Shown: piece after piece, positions 33,135 to 42,328 of the stretch
How positions within the stretch are numbered: the stretch's first letter is position 1
Layout of the letters: each line of letters starts with the position of its first letter
Assembly (NCBI RefSeq): GCF_003261575.2
Contig: NZ_CP036175.1
Location: forward strand, 4,278,001-4,342,000
From: Klebsiella huaxiensis
Lineage (GTDB): Bacteria > Pseudomonadota > Gammaproteobacteria > Enterobacterales > Enterobacteriaceae
Direction: 5' to 3'
Length of the DNA stretch: 64,000 nucleotides
Translations under genes and position numbers: made by a program
The notes under the pieces: model-generated
The model's database searches: none
Told to the model about the DNA's origin: nothing
The model's input: only the letters and a program-made list of their open reading frames with translations

Positions 33135-33792
33135 GGCTCATTCCTCTTCTGGCTCCCCAGGCGCTCAAACGTTTAATCAGCAGTTCCAGCAGAATGCTGA
33201 CAGCCCAGTAGAGCCCAATCGCGACGATAAAGGCGTTAAACGGGATAAAATAAGTGGCCTGCACGCTGTTGGCCGCAGCGGTTATCTCCTGGACGGTGAT
33301 AATGCTGAGAAAAGCAGTGTCTTTCAGGCAAATAATCAGTTGGTTACCCATCAACGGTAATGCGGAAGACAGGATATTGGGCAGAATAATGCGGCGGAAT
33401 ATTTTGTAGCGTGAAAAGCCCTGCGCCACCGCGGCTTCTATATAGCCACCTGAAAATACCCGGCGCTGACTGCGCAATATTTCAAAGAAATAAGCGCCGT
33501 GATAGATAATTAAGGCAATCAGCCCGGCGGTCCACGCCTCCATACTGATACCGACTTCCGGCAGGCCGTAATAGAGCAAATAGGCCAGTATCAAAAATGG
33601 AATGGCCCGCATTAAACTGACAAAGCCAATAATAAGCCGGTTAAGCGTTTTCTTTTGATATTCGGTTAAATAGCACAGCGCAATCCCGATAATTAATCCG
33701 GCAATGGCTGCGGTAATAAATAGCTCAAGGGTGGCGAGTAAACCGGCAATAAAGCTGTCGCGCACCGACCAGATAACGGCCCACTGATTCAT
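33127..33792 (-). CDS. Polar amino-acid ABC permease (HisM/GlnP family) 1
   Basis: A 221-residue permease with about five hydrophobic segments and the HisMQ-family signature around GGYIEAAVAQGFSRYKIFRRIILPN, the cytoplasmic loop that docks the ATPase. RAIPFLILAYLLYYGLP is the family's early transmembrane motif. It is encoded between the second permease and the ATPase. Confidence 0.92.
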   Translation of the reverse strand: MNQWAVIWSVRDSFIAGLLATLELFITAAIAGLIIGIALCYLTEYQKKTLNRLIIGFVSLMRAIPFLILAYLLYYGLPEVGISMEAWTAGLIALIIYHGAYFFEILRSQRRVFSGGYIEAAVAQGFSRYKIFRRIILPNILSSALPLMGNQLIICLKDTAFLSIITVQEITAAANSVQATYFIPFNAFIVAIGLYWAVSILLELLIKRLSAWGARRGMSHA

Positions 33793-33806
33793 AGCACCTC
33801 CTGTAT

Positions 33807-34448
33807 TTATCGCGCCAGACGTTTCGCTTTACGCTCCGCCATCCCCTGCAGTTTCAGCAGCAGACCAATGATCACCACGTACAGCAGGCCCGCCGCCAGA
33901 ATCGGCGAAAGAGGTTCATAGGTGACCGAAGAAATTCGGTTCGTTACGCGGGTCAAATCCACCACGCCAATCACCGCAATCGCCGGGCTGCCTTTTATCA
34001 GGAACGACATTTCGTTGACCAGCGCGGGTAGGCTCTCAATCCACATTTGCGGCAGCATGATATAGCGGAAGTAAGGCCAGCGACGCATCCCCACCGACTC
34101 CGCCGCTTCCCGCTGCTCGCGGGGGAAAGTACGAAAAGCGTTGCGCCAGATTTCGGCGTTGAAGGCCGAAGTATTGAGCGTCAGCGCCACAATCGCCGCG
34201 ACGTTTTTATCGAGGTTAATCCCGACCGTCGGCAGAGAAAGAAACAGGAACAGCACCAGCGTCACCAGCGGCGTAGCGCGGGCCAGACTGATATAGACCA
34301 CCAGCAGTTGATCGATAACCGGTACGCGTAGCATTCGCACCAGCGCAATCAGCAGGCCAATCACCACGCCAAAGGCGATGGCGATGGCCGAAATCCAGAG
34401 GGTCGTCCATGCGCCTTCAATCAGTAACTGCCAGGAAATTGCATCCAT
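33807..34448 (-). CDS. Polar amino-acid ABC permease (HisM/GlnP family) 2
   Basis: A 213-residue permease if started at the ATG at 34448, which is preceded by GGAGGGCTTC; a start five codons upstream is also possible. Motifs are RATPLVTLVLFLFLSLP and the docking loop REQREAAESVGMRRWPYFRYIMLPQ. It pairs with permease 1 to form a heterodimeric channel. Confidence 0.9.
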   Translation of the reverse strand: MDAISWQLLIEGAWTTLWISAIAIAFGVVIGLLIALVRMLRVPVIDQLLVVYISLARATPLVTLVLFLFLSLPTVGINLDKNVAAIVALTLNTSAFNAEIWRNAFRTFPREQREAAESVGMRRWPYFRYIMLPQMWIESLPALVNEMSFLIKGSPAIAVIGVVDLTRVTNRISSVTYEPLSPILAAGLLYVVIIGLLLKLQGMAERKAKRLAR

Positions 34449-34499
34449 GAAGCCCTCCTTCACACCTTAACAGGCGGCGGTGACCCGCCGCAGAACACA

Positions 34500-35351
34500 T
34501 TACAGACCGGCTAATTTATGGAACTGTTCCGGGCTGGTAATCGCTTCGGTCGGCAGGTCGTCATAAGTTTCGCCAAACCACTTTTTCTGCAGCTCGGCGA
34601 GCTTGCCGGTTTCCTTCATGTGGTTCATAAATTTGGTCATATAGGTCAGCAGCTGCGGCGAGTTTTTCGGGATCGGCCATGCCATATAGCCCGGACCGGA
34701 AACCGCCAGACCTTTGGCGAATACCTTTGGCTTAGCCTTTGCCAGGTCGTTGACCGAAATAACCACGTTAATCACGTAATCGAGGCGTTTGTTGGCGAGG
34801 TCGGCATAGGCTTCAGGGTAGGAAGGATATTCCACCACCGGCCCCAGTTTACCGCCGGTTTTCTCCAGCATCGCTTTCAGTTCCGGCAGACGCGCCAGCA
34901 GCGCGCTGCCCGCCTGAACGCCCACTTTTTTACCGCTCAGACTCGCAATCGTATCCAGTGAATTATCGCCAGCGCGTTTGACAAAATAGTGCTGTGCTGA
35001 AGCCCACGGCGGCGTGAAATCAAAGACTTTCAGGCGGTCGTCGGTAATCACCGCGCCGGTTAACGCCATATCGTACTGACCGGTGGAGACCGCCGCTAAT
35101 AATCCGGTCCACGGCAAAATGCTCTGATCGACATTGAATTTCGCGTATTTACGTAATTCATCGAGCATATCTTTGTTAAAGCCATCCGCCTGGCCGTTAT
35201 TCATAAAGTTAAACGGCGCGTAATCATCTTCGGTCGCGACTTTCAATGTGCCGGATTTTTCTATTTCCGGAAGATCGGCGGCAACTGCGTGATAAGAAAA
35301 GGCCATCGCCATGATGGCGCCAAGACACATTGAACCTAATGATTTTTTCAT
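34500..35351 (-). CDS. Periplasmic amino-acid-binding protein
   Basis: A 283-residue family-3 binding protein using the ATG at 35351, preceded by AGGGGTGG. The signal peptide ends FSYHAVA. The mature start SGTLKVATEDDYAPFNFMNNGQ and the FNKDMLDELRKYAKF and GKKVGVQAGSALL segments are typical. It binds an amino acid or related compound for the importer encoded downstream. The gene is divergent from a MocR-type regulator, its likely controller. Confidence 0.9.
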   Translation of the reverse strand: MKKSLGSMCLGAIMAMAFSYHAVAADLPEIEKSGTLKVATEDDYAPFNFMNNGQADGFNKDMLDELRKYAKFNVDQSILPWTGLLAAVSTGQYDMALTGAVITDDRLKVFDFTPPWASAQHYFVKRAGDNSLDTIASLSGKKVGVQAGSALLARLPELKAMLEKTGGKLGPVVEYPSYPEAYADLANKRLDYVINVVISVNDLAKAKPKVFAKGLAVSGPGYMAWPIPKNSPQLLTYMTKFMNHMKETGKLAELQKKWFGETYDDLPTEAITSPEQFHKLAGL

Positions 35352-35486
35352 CAATCCACCCCTAATTAATTCGCCAGACGTGTTCATTCCAGAACATGAA
35401 AAGGTTTTGCAAAATATGTGCCGACGGAAGTTCCGGTCCGCGACTGATGAATACATTTTTAATTTAGGAACGGTTTTAAATTTCCA

Positions 35487-35497
35487 GATAGAGCCAG
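35487..35497. promoter_or_regulatory. Candidate MocR site GATAGAGCCAG (site 2)
   Basis: Exact repeat of the 11-mer at 30882, here embedded in a direct repeat CCAGAT-agag-CCAGAT, in the region between the binding-protein gene and the divergent MocR-type gene. Direct repeats are common in MocR operators. Confidence 0.4.
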
Positions 35498-35585
35498 ATT
35501 CACCGCGTGGATGTGTCAGTCATTTTCAGGATGGTATGGAATTTGCTCCAGTTCATGCACAGAGCGTTTGCGTAAGGAGCTAAGC

Positions 35586-37052
35586 ATGATCCGACACCTG
35601 TTACACGTTGATTTCGACCCGCGCCGCGGTTTGCAGGAGCAGGTGCGCGAGACGCTGATTAACGCCATTCTGGGCGGCATTTTTTCCGCCGACATGCCGC
35701 TTCCCTCCTGCCGCCAGCTGGCCAGCCAGCTGCGGGTGTCGCGCAATACCACGGCGCTGGTTTTTGAGGGGCTGGTGAACGAGGGATATCTGGTAAGTCG
35801 CCCGCGTAGCGGGTATTACCTGCACCCGGATTATCAGCGCGCTTCCCCTTCCACTGCGCCGGAAGCTGCACCGCAGGACGAAGGTTCTGCACCACGCTGG
35901 GGCACGCGGCTGCAAATCACCCCCAGCCAGCAGGAGTCGATTCTGAAACCGGCGGGCTGGATGAACTACCGCTACCCGTTTATCTACGGTCAGCCGGATA
36001 CCCGCCAGTTTCCGCTGGCGACATGGCGTTCAGCGGCTAACTGGCTGCATGGCGGGGTGCGCGATCCGGCGTGGGTGGTGGACCATATCGACCAGGACGT
36101 GCCGATGCTGATTGAGCAAATCCGCACCCGGGTACTGCCCAAGCGCGGCATTGTCGCCGCGCCGGATGAGATCCTGATTACCCTCGGTTCACAAAACGCG
36201 CTCTATCTGCTGACCCGCCTGCTGATGTCGTCGAAGACGCGAGTCGGCGTGGAGAACCCCTGTTTTCGCGAGGCCATCAACACCTTCCTGCTTGCCGATA
36301 CGGATATCGTGCCGCACCCGGTGGATGAACAGGGGATCGTCCTCAACGATACGCCCTGCGATTACTACTATGTGACCCCCGGCCACCAGGTACCGACCGG
36401 CGTGGCGATGAGCAAGGCGCGGCGTAGCCAACTGCTGGAGCATGCTGCTCGCCATGATGCGGTCATTATTGAGGACGATTACGACTCGGAAAGTAACTTT
36501 ATGCTTAACCCGCTTCCGGCGCTGAAGGCCAGCGATCGCAGCGGAAGAGTGGTCTACGTCAGCAGCCTGTCAAAGGCGCTGTCACCGGGTCTGCGGCTGG
36601 GCTTTATGGTCGCCGACCCGGACTTGATTGATGAAGCGCGGGCGCTGCGGCGGCTGGTATATCGCCATCCGCCGACCAATATTCAGTATCAGATGGCGCA
36701 TTTCCTCGCCCAGGGCCACTATGAAACGCACCTGCGGCGCTACCATTACGACTCGGCCCAGCGCTGGGACAGGCTCAATAACGCGCTGCAACATCATCTG
36801 CCGGAATGCCGAATCATCCCCGGCAGCGAACATGCCAACGCGTTCTGGTTAGCCACGCCAGAGCAAATCAATACTCAGCAGTTGACCTGGCGCGCCGCCC
36901 ACGCCGGGGTACTGATTGAACCCGGCGCGCGGCATTTTCTTAGCGACGCGCCGCCGGATAACTTCTTCCGCATGGGTTTCCATGCCATTAACCCTGACGC
37001 CATCGAGCAGGGGGTTGAAGTGCTGCGCGGTCAGTTGGCGCAGATGGGTTAG
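35586..37052 (+). CDS. MocR/PdxR-type regulator (GntR HTH + aminotransferase-like domain) 1
   Basis: A 488-residue protein from the ATG at 35586 (AAGGAG upstream). The N-terminal winged helix (residues about 20-75) includes LPSCRQLASQLRVSRNTTALVFEGLVNEGYL. A linker follows, then a fold-type I aminotransferase-like domain with LGSQNALYLLTRLLM, IIEDDYDSE and SSLSKALSPGLRLGFMV carrying the PLP-binding Lys. Such proteins sense PLP or amino compounds. It is divergent from the amino-acid ABC operon and convergent with a second MocR gene, sharing 4 bases at the stops. Confidence 0.9.
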   Translation: MIRHLLHVDFDPRRGLQEQVRETLINAILGGIFSADMPLPSCRQLASQLRVSRNTTALVFEGLVNEGYLVSRPRSGYYLHPDYQRASPSTAPEAAPQDEGSAPRWGTRLQITPSQQESILKPAGWMNYRYPFIYGQPDTRQFPLATWRSAANWLHGGVRDPAWVVDHIDQDVPMLIEQIRTRVLPKRGIVAAPDEILITLGSQNALYLLTRLLMSSKTRVGVENPCFREAINTFLLADTDIVPHPVDEQGIVLNDTPCDYYYVTPGHQVPTGVAMSKARRSQLLEHAARHDAVIIEDDYDSESNFMLNPLPALKASDRSGRVVYVSSLSKALSPGLRLGFMVADPDLIDEARALRRLVYRHPPTNIQYQMAHFLAQGHYETHLRRYHYDSAQRWDRLNNALQHHLPECRIIPGSEHANAFWLATPEQINTQQLTWRAAHAGVLIEPGARHFLSDAPPDNFFRMGFHAINPDAIEQGVEVLRGQLAQMG

Positions 37053-38383
37053 CGGTATTGTTCAAACTCTACGGCTTCGAGCACGCTGAGCAGCGCCGCA
37101 CGCAGGCTATCAAGAGGAACGGATCCGAGGGCAATACGCAGCGCCTGCGGGACGTGGGTGGAAACACAAAACGGCTCGGCAGTCGAAACGGAAATATTAC
37201 GCTCCATCAGCGTTTTCACCAGCCGATCGGCCCGGCTCTCCTCAGCAAGCGGCAGCCAAAGAAAGTACGAATCCGGATGGCTCACTAAGGGAAGCGCACC
37301 GAGAACCTCACGGGCAACCCGCTGCCGCTGCCGCGCATCCTGTCGTTTCTGCGTTTCAAAGCGTGCAACCGTGCCGTCTTCAATCCAGGCGCAGACCAGC
37401 GAACTCATCAGCGAAGGGGTATTCCACGTCGTGGCGCGGATAGCGCGCTCAATCTCGGGTCGGCAGTGCGACGGGCAGATAACCGCCCCCACGCGCAGAC
37501 CAGTAGCTACATTTTTGGAAAAACCGGTGACATAGACCGTTCTTTCCGGCGCATAGCTGGCCACCGGGGGCGGCGGATGACTAACCAGCCTGGCGTATGC
37601 GGCATCTTCAATAATCAGCAGATCGTGCTGGCGCGCAAGATCTGTCAGCACTTGCCGCTGGCGAAGACTGAGCACCCAGCCGAGCGGATTATGCAGCGTC
37701 GGCATGGTATAAACCGCCCGTACGTGCCGCTGCTGGCATAGTTGATGAAGCGCATGGAGATCCGGTCCCTCGGCGCTACAGGGAATTGCCACCAGCTCCA
37801 GATGATACATCGCCGCCAAAACCTTAAAGCCCGAGTAGGTTAGCGCATCCACCGCAACCACATCGCCCGGTCGCAGAAGCCCCATCACGGTCACCGCCAG
37901 CCCGTGCTGAGCGCCGTTGACGATCAGCACATTTTCCGCGTCAGGAGCAAAGCGGTTGCCGGTCAAATGACGAGCGATAATTTCACGCTCTGCGAACCGC
38001 CCGGCATGGGGTTGATAGCGCAGGTGAGAGTCAATATCTCCCGCCATCGCTAGCTGTTTGAGTGCTTCGCGCAGCGCATCCCCTTGCCCCGGCAGCGAAG
38101 GATAGTTGAAGTTCAGATCCACGACATCGGCAGCTATCACCTGCTGATCGACGCCATGCCCCGGCGGGAGCGAGATGTCGCGTACAAAGGTTCCGCGCCC
38201 GGTTTCGCCGCTCACCAGACCCATCGCCTCCAGTTCGTGATACACGCGCGTGGCCGTGGCCAGCGAGATATGTTCATCTGCCGCAAGGGAGCGATGCGTT
38301 GGCAGACGGGTTCCGGCGGACATCTGCCCGCTATGAATCTCCTGCGCGTAGCGATCAACAATGGCTTTGTATCGGGCTTTCAT
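37049..38383 (-). CDS. MocR-type regulator (GntR HTH + aminotransferase-like domain) 2
   Basis: A 444-residue regulator. HTH: GTRLPTHRSLAADEHISLATATRVYHELEAMGLV. The aminotransferase-like domain has IVNGAQHGLAVTVMGLL, PTLHNPLGW, IIEDAAYARLV and TGFSKNVATGLRVG with the PLP lysine. It is only distantly similar to MocR 1, so the two are not a recent duplication. It is divergent from an EamA-family exporter, which it probably controls, an arrangement common for MocR/DMT pairs. Confidence 0.9.
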   Translation of the reverse strand: MKARYKAIVDRYAQEIHSGQMSAGTRLPTHRSLAADEHISLATATRVYHELEAMGLVSGETGRGTFVRDISLPPGHGVDQQVIAADVVDLNFNYPSLPGQGDALREALKQLAMAGDIDSHLRYQPHAGRFAEREIIARHLTGNRFAPDAENVLIVNGAQHGLAVTVMGLLRPGDVVAVDALTYSGFKVLAAMYHLELVAIPCSAEGPDLHALHQLCQQRHVRAVYTMPTLHNPLGWVLSLRQRQVLTDLARQHDLLIIEDAAYARLVSHPPPPVASYAPERTVYVTGFSKNVATGLRVGAVICPSHCRPEIERAIRATTWNTPSLMSSLVCAWIEDGTVARFETQKRQDARQRQRVAREVLGALPLVSHPDSYFLWLPLAEESRADRLVKTLMERNISVSTAEPFCVSTHVPQALRIALGSVPLDSLRAALLSVLEAVEFEQYR

Positions 38384-38491
38384 CGGTGAATGTATCTATG
38401 ACAATAATTTGATTGTATTAGATTGAGCACACTACCATCACCTCAGACATTGCTCAAGTCAGTACAGCACATCCAATATAGCGAGGTTAAC

Positions 38492-39382
38492 GTGGTAGAT
38501 TCAGCGGTTCACAAAACAGATCCGGGATCATGGTCGGGATGGCTCAACGGTTTACTGGGGGTCATCATTTTTAGCGGTTCACTGCCCGCGACGCGTCTGG
38601 CGGTGCTGGATATGGACCCGTTCTTGCTGACTTTTCTGCGCGCCTCTATCGCCGGGATGCTGGCCATCATCCTGGTGGTGAGTTTTCGCCAGAGACGCCC
38701 GCGCCTGTCGCAGCTTTTCCCGCTGGTGATTATCTCATTGGGCGTGGTGATTGGTTTTCCGCTGCTGACGGCGCTGGCCCTGCGGCATGTTAGTTCTGCG
38801 CATTCGATAGTTTTCATCGGGCTATTACCGCTGATGACGGCAATTTTTGGCGTGCTGCGTGGCGGGGAACGTCCACGTCGCACGTTCTGGGCTTTTTCTA
38901 TTATTGGTAGCCTGCTGGTGGCGGGGTTCGCGCTAACGCAAAATGCGGTCACGTCGCTCATCGGCGATCTGCTGATGCTCGCGGCGGTTATCGCCTGCGG
39001 CCTGGGCTATGCCGAGGGGGCAAAGCTGACGAGGGAGCTTGGTGGCTGGCAGGTGATTAGCTGGGCATTGATTATTGCGCTGCCTTTTATGCTGGTTGCC
39101 TCCTTGATGACCCAGCCAGCGTCATGGAGCGCGATATCGGCATCAGCCTGGGCCGCGCTCGGCTATGTGTCGCTCTTCAGCATGCTGATTGGTTTTATCT
39201 TCTGGTACAAAGGGCTGGCTATTGGCGGTATCGCCGCCGTCGGTCAGCTTCAGCTACTACAACCATTCTTCGGGCTTGCTCTGTCGGCAGCGCTTTTGCA
39301 CGAAACCGTGAGCCCAGTGATGTTGGCGGTGACATTGGGAGTGGTTCTGTGCGTTGTCGGCTCGCGTAAATTTAGCCACTAA
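38492..39382 (+). CDS. EamA/DMT-family membrane transporter
   Basis: A 296-residue protein with about ten hydrophobic segments in two EamA repeats (GVIIFSGSLPATRLAVLDMDPFLLTFLRA; later LGYVSLFSMLIGFIFWYKGLAIGGIAAVGQLQLLQP). DMT exporters of this kind move amino acids or other metabolites out of the cell. I prefer GTG at 38492 with GAGG upstream; a start 23 codons earlier adds a hydrophilic, non-family stretch. The intergenic region with MocR 2 holds an ACAAT-N6-ATTGT inverted repeat. Confidence 0.85.
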   Translation: MVDSAVHKTDPGSWSGWLNGLLGVIIFSGSLPATRLAVLDMDPFLLTFLRASIAGMLAIILVVSFRQRRPRLSQLFPLVIISLGVVIGFPLLTALALRHVSSAHSIVFIGLLPLMTAIFGVLRGGERPRRTFWAFSIIGSLLVAGFALTQNAVTSLIGDLLMLAAVIACGLGYAEGAKLTRELGGWQVISWALIIALPFMLVASLMTQPASWSAISASAWAALGYVSLFSMLIGFIFWYKGLAIGGIAAVGQLQLLQPFFGLALSAALLHETVSPVMLAVTLGVVLCVVGSRKFSH

Positions 39383-39406
39383 AGAAGTTCCCGGAGAAGG
39401 GGTCTG

Positions 39407-39802
39407 GTAGCCCGGACAGGCGCGTCAAGCGCCGCCTCCGGGAATGTATATGGATTCCGTTCACCGCTATACCGCAGAAAATGTATTTCTGTTGAACGTG
39501 AACGGGTAAAGGGGGAGAAAACCGTCTCCCCCTTTACAATCCCCGCGGTCCCGCAAAGAAATCGGTGCTGCGCACTCCGCTCACCTCCCGGTCCTCAGCC
39601 TGCGGTCGGCTCAACTCGACATCACTGTCTCGATTCGCCTCTGTCCGCCATCCCTGGCGGCCAGCCCTTGTCTTCGGACCTCCGGTTCGCCGATTTCAGC
39701 GGGCGCCAGGGCATCGCTGTGAGTTTTTCTGTTTCAAGGGGGATTCAGTTGCTGCATGAAAATCTCCCCGGAGGCGGCGCTTGACGCGCCTGTCCGGGCT
39801 AC
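39407..39802 (+). repeat. REP-bounded structured element, copy B (396 bp, internal deletion)
   Basis: Same element as copies A and C, with the same REP-like terminal inverted repeats and the TAAAGGGGGAGA/TCTCCCCCTTTA hairpin. Compared with C it lacks 76 bases in the middle, exactly the part that folds into three hairpins in the longer copies, and has one extra base near the end. Orientation equals C and is opposite to A. It lies between convergent EamA and carbamoylase genes. Confidence 0.93.
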
Positions 39803-39826
39803 AAAATCATAGACGGCTGGAAACAC

Positions 39827-39858
39827 GTAGCCCCGGTAAGCGCAGCGCGACCGGGGAG
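39827..39858. repeat. Single REP palindrome
   Basis: GTAGCCCCGGTAAGCGCAGC followed by GCGACCGGGGAG is an independent REP-type palindrome of a different subtype from those bounding copy B. It stands 9 bases before the carbamoylase stop. Confidence 0.75.
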
Positions 39859-39867
39859 AACGACGGT

Positions 39868-41136
39868 CTACACCGCTCGCGCGTACTGCAGCATCACCTG
39901 CAGCAGCACGTTTGCCCCTGCCTCAACATGTTCCGGGGAAGCATACTCAATTTCGTTATGGCTGATGCCGTCCTTGCAGGGGATAAAAATCATCCCGGTC
40001 GGCGCCAGATAGCTCATATACACCGCGTCATGACCAGCACCGGACACAATCTCCCGTGCAGGATACCCCAGACGCTGCGCGGCTCCGGCAATCGCCGTCT
40101 GGCAATCCGGGTGGAACGGTGCTGCCGGATAGTGGCTCACCTCTTTCAGGGCCACCTTCAGGCCGCTCTCCTGCTCGACGCTACCGATAAACTCTCGCAG
40201 TTGGCGGTCCATCTCATCCACCAGCGCATCGCTAAGATTGCGCATATCAATCGAAAAGGTCACCTCGCCAGGCACCACGTTGCGGCTGTTCGGATAGACC
40301 TGAACCATCCCTACCGTACCGCGCCCCTCTTCGCTACGTCCGGCAATCGCCACCACCTCCTGCATAATGCGGGTCGCGACCTGTAACGCATCCTGGCGCA
40401 GGCGCATCGGCGTCGGCCCGGCGTGGGACTCCAGACCGGTTACCACGCAGTCATACCAGCGAATACCCAGCACACCCTGCACGATACCAATGATTTTCTC
40501 TTCATCTTCCAGAATCGGCCCCTGCTCGATATGCGCTTCGAAGTAAGCGCCAATCGGATGGTCGCCTGGCGCCTGGCTGCCGATATAGCCGATGCGCGCC
40601 AGTTCCTCGCCCACGGTTTTGCCTTCCGCATCCTTCGCAGCGTAGATGGTCTCCAGCGGAAATACCCCGGCAAACACCCCGGAACCCATCATCACCGGCA
40701 CAAAACGCGAACCCTCTTCATTGGTCCAGAACACCACTTCAATCGGCGCGTCGGTTTCAATCTCCAGATCGTTCAGGGTACGCACCACCTCCAGCGCCGC
40801 CAGCACGCCGTAGTTACCGTCAAATTTGCCGCCGGTTGGCTGGGTATCAATATGGCTACCGGAAACAATCGGCGGCAGCGCCGGATTACGCCCTTCCCGA
40901 CGCATAAAGACGTTGCCGATTTTATCTACGGTGACGCTCATCCCGGCCGCCTGCGCCCAGCTAATGACCAGATCGCGCCCCTGCCGGTCGAGATCAGTGA
41001 GCGTCAGACGACAGCAGCCCCCCTTCGGCGTGGCACCGATTTCCGCCAGCGTCATTAGCGAATCCCACAGGCGCTCGCCATTAACACGGCTATCGGTGGT
41101 CTCAGTCATCGGGGTAAAAAGGACATCACTGCTCAT
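39868..41136 (-). CDS. M20-family Zn-dependent N-carbamoylase / amidohydrolase
   Basis: A 422-residue enzyme of the hydantoinase/carbamoylase (AllC/HyuC) branch of peptidase family M20. Metal-ligand motifs are VSGSHIDTQPTGGKFDGNYG (His and Asp), NEEGSRF (Glu) and AHIEQGPILE. The family cleaves N-carbamoyl amino acids, allantoate or ureidoglycolate. The ATG at 41136 is preceded by AAGGAG and overlaps the amidase gene by 11 bases. It ends the seven-gene operon starting at 47908 and probably acts on the imported compound after or together with the amidase. Confidence 0.9.
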   Translation of the reverse strand: MSSDVLFTPMTETTDSRVNGERLWDSLMTLAEIGATPKGGCCRLTLTDLDRQGRDLVISWAQAAGMSVTVDKIGNVFMRREGRNPALPPIVSGSHIDTQPTGGKFDGNYGVLAALEVVRTLNDLEIETDAPIEVVFWTNEEGSRFVPVMMGSGVFAGVFPLETIYAAKDAEGKTVGEELARIGYIGSQAPGDHPIGAYFEAHIEQGPILEDEEKIIGIVQGVLGIRWYDCVVTGLESHAGPTPMRLRQDALQVATRIMQEVVAIAGRSEEGRGTVGMVQVYPNSRNVVPGEVTFSIDMRNLSDALVDEMDRQLREFIGSVEQESGLKVALKEVSHYPAAPFHPDCQTAIAGAAQRLGYPAREIVSGAGHDAVYMSYLAPTGMIFIPCKDGISHNEIEYASPEHVEAGANVLLQVMLQYARAV

Positions 41137-42310
41137 TTCGGTCTCCTTGCATAAACGCGGTGGCCAGCTCAACCAGCAGGCGATCGCTGCCGCGTGGCCC
41201 TAAAAATGAAATCCCCAGCGGTAAACCGCCCACCTGAGTAACCGGCAGCGTCACCTGCGGACGCTGGGTCATTACGGAAATTAACAGCAGGTCGTGGGAC
41301 AGGCGGCGAACCGCTTCTATCTCTTCAGCCTGCGCCGTCAGCAGCGGCGCGCCGTCGGGAACCGTTGGCATCACCAGCACCGCATCGCCGAGCTGTGCGT
41401 CCCACCAGGCGCTAAACCGTTCGCGCAACTGACAGGCGGTTTCAAACTGCTCGCGAGTCACCGCTTTGCCCCAAAAGAAGCGTTCGCGCACATCCGGACC
41501 CAATTGCAGGCTGTAGCGCTCAATAGTTTCCCCCTGCGCCTGCCACGCTTCGTAGCCCTGAATCTGGCGGAAGGCGAGATAGATATCGTCCACCTCCGGC
41601 AGCGATTCGCTCAAGGGTGAAACCGTGCCAAAAAAGTGCCCCAGCCGCTGGCGAACCGGTAGCAGGGCCTGCTGACTGCGCGGCGGCAGACGGGAAAAAA
41701 GCCCATCATGGCTGGCCAGCCGAACGCGGCTAATATCCACTCTCTCATCACTGAACAGACAGGCGGCAACGGCAGAAAAGACTTCCGGCGAGCGGGTGAA
41801 GAAGCCGCAGGTGTCCATGGTGGCACACAGCGGCTGACAGCCGTCGAGGGAGATTCTCCCGTGGGTCGGACGCAGGCCGTACAATCCGCAATAGCTGGCG
41901 GGAGTGCGTACCGAGCCGCCGGTATCGCTACCGAGGGCAAAATCACAGGCATCGTTCGATACCGCCGACGCCGAGCCGGACGAAGAGCCGCCGGGAATAT
42001 GATTGGGCGCGGCCCCGTTGCGCGGGGTGCCATAATGCACGTTGTGCCCGCTCATCGAATACGCCAGCTCGCTGGTATGGGTTTTACCGATAAAGCGCGC
42101 GCCGTTATCCAGCAGCGTTTGCACCACCGGGGCGGTGCGTTTTTTAATTCCGGACAGCGCCAGCAGGTGCGGATTGCCGCCGCCGGTCGGGTAGCCCGCC
42201 ACGTCGAACAAATCTTTGACCGCAAAGGTCAGCCCGCTCAGCGGTCCGCTTAAGGCATGCGCCACCGGGTGCGCCGGATAGGGCATAAAGGCGCGAAGGT
42301 CATCCTGCAT
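41126..42310 (-). CDS. Amidase-signature family hydrolase
   Basis: A 394-residue amidase with the Ser-cisSer-Lys triad: Lys in FAVKDLFDVAG (about residue 32), the cis-Ser region GSDTGGSVRTPASYCG, and the Gly/Ser-rich GGSSSGSASAV. It belongs to the GatA/AtzF-like group. It sits between the oligopeptide-type ABC genes and the carbamoylase, overlapping the latter. It probably hydrolyses an amide of the imported substrate; the substrate cannot be told from the sequence. Confidence 0.9.
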   Translation of the reverse strand: MQDDLRAFMPYPAHPVAHALSGPLSGLTFAVKDLFDVAGYPTGGGNPHLLALSGIKKRTAPVVQTLLDNGARFIGKTHTSELAYSMSGHNVHYGTPRNGAAPNHIPGGSSSGSASAVSNDACDFALGSDTGGSVRTPASYCGLYGLRPTHGRISLDGCQPLCATMDTCGFFTRSPEVFSAVAACLFSDERVDISRVRLASHDGLFSRLPPRSQQALLPVRQRLGHFFGTVSPLSESLPEVDDIYLAFRQIQGYEAWQAQGETIERYSLQLGPDVRERFFWGKAVTREQFETACQLRERFSAWWDAQLGDAVLVMPTVPDGAPLLTAQAEEIEAVRRLSHDLLLISVMTQRPQVTLPVTQVGGLPLGISFLGPRGSDRLLVELATAFMQGDRNEQ

Positions 42311-42328
42311 GTTAGTCTCCTCTGTGAT

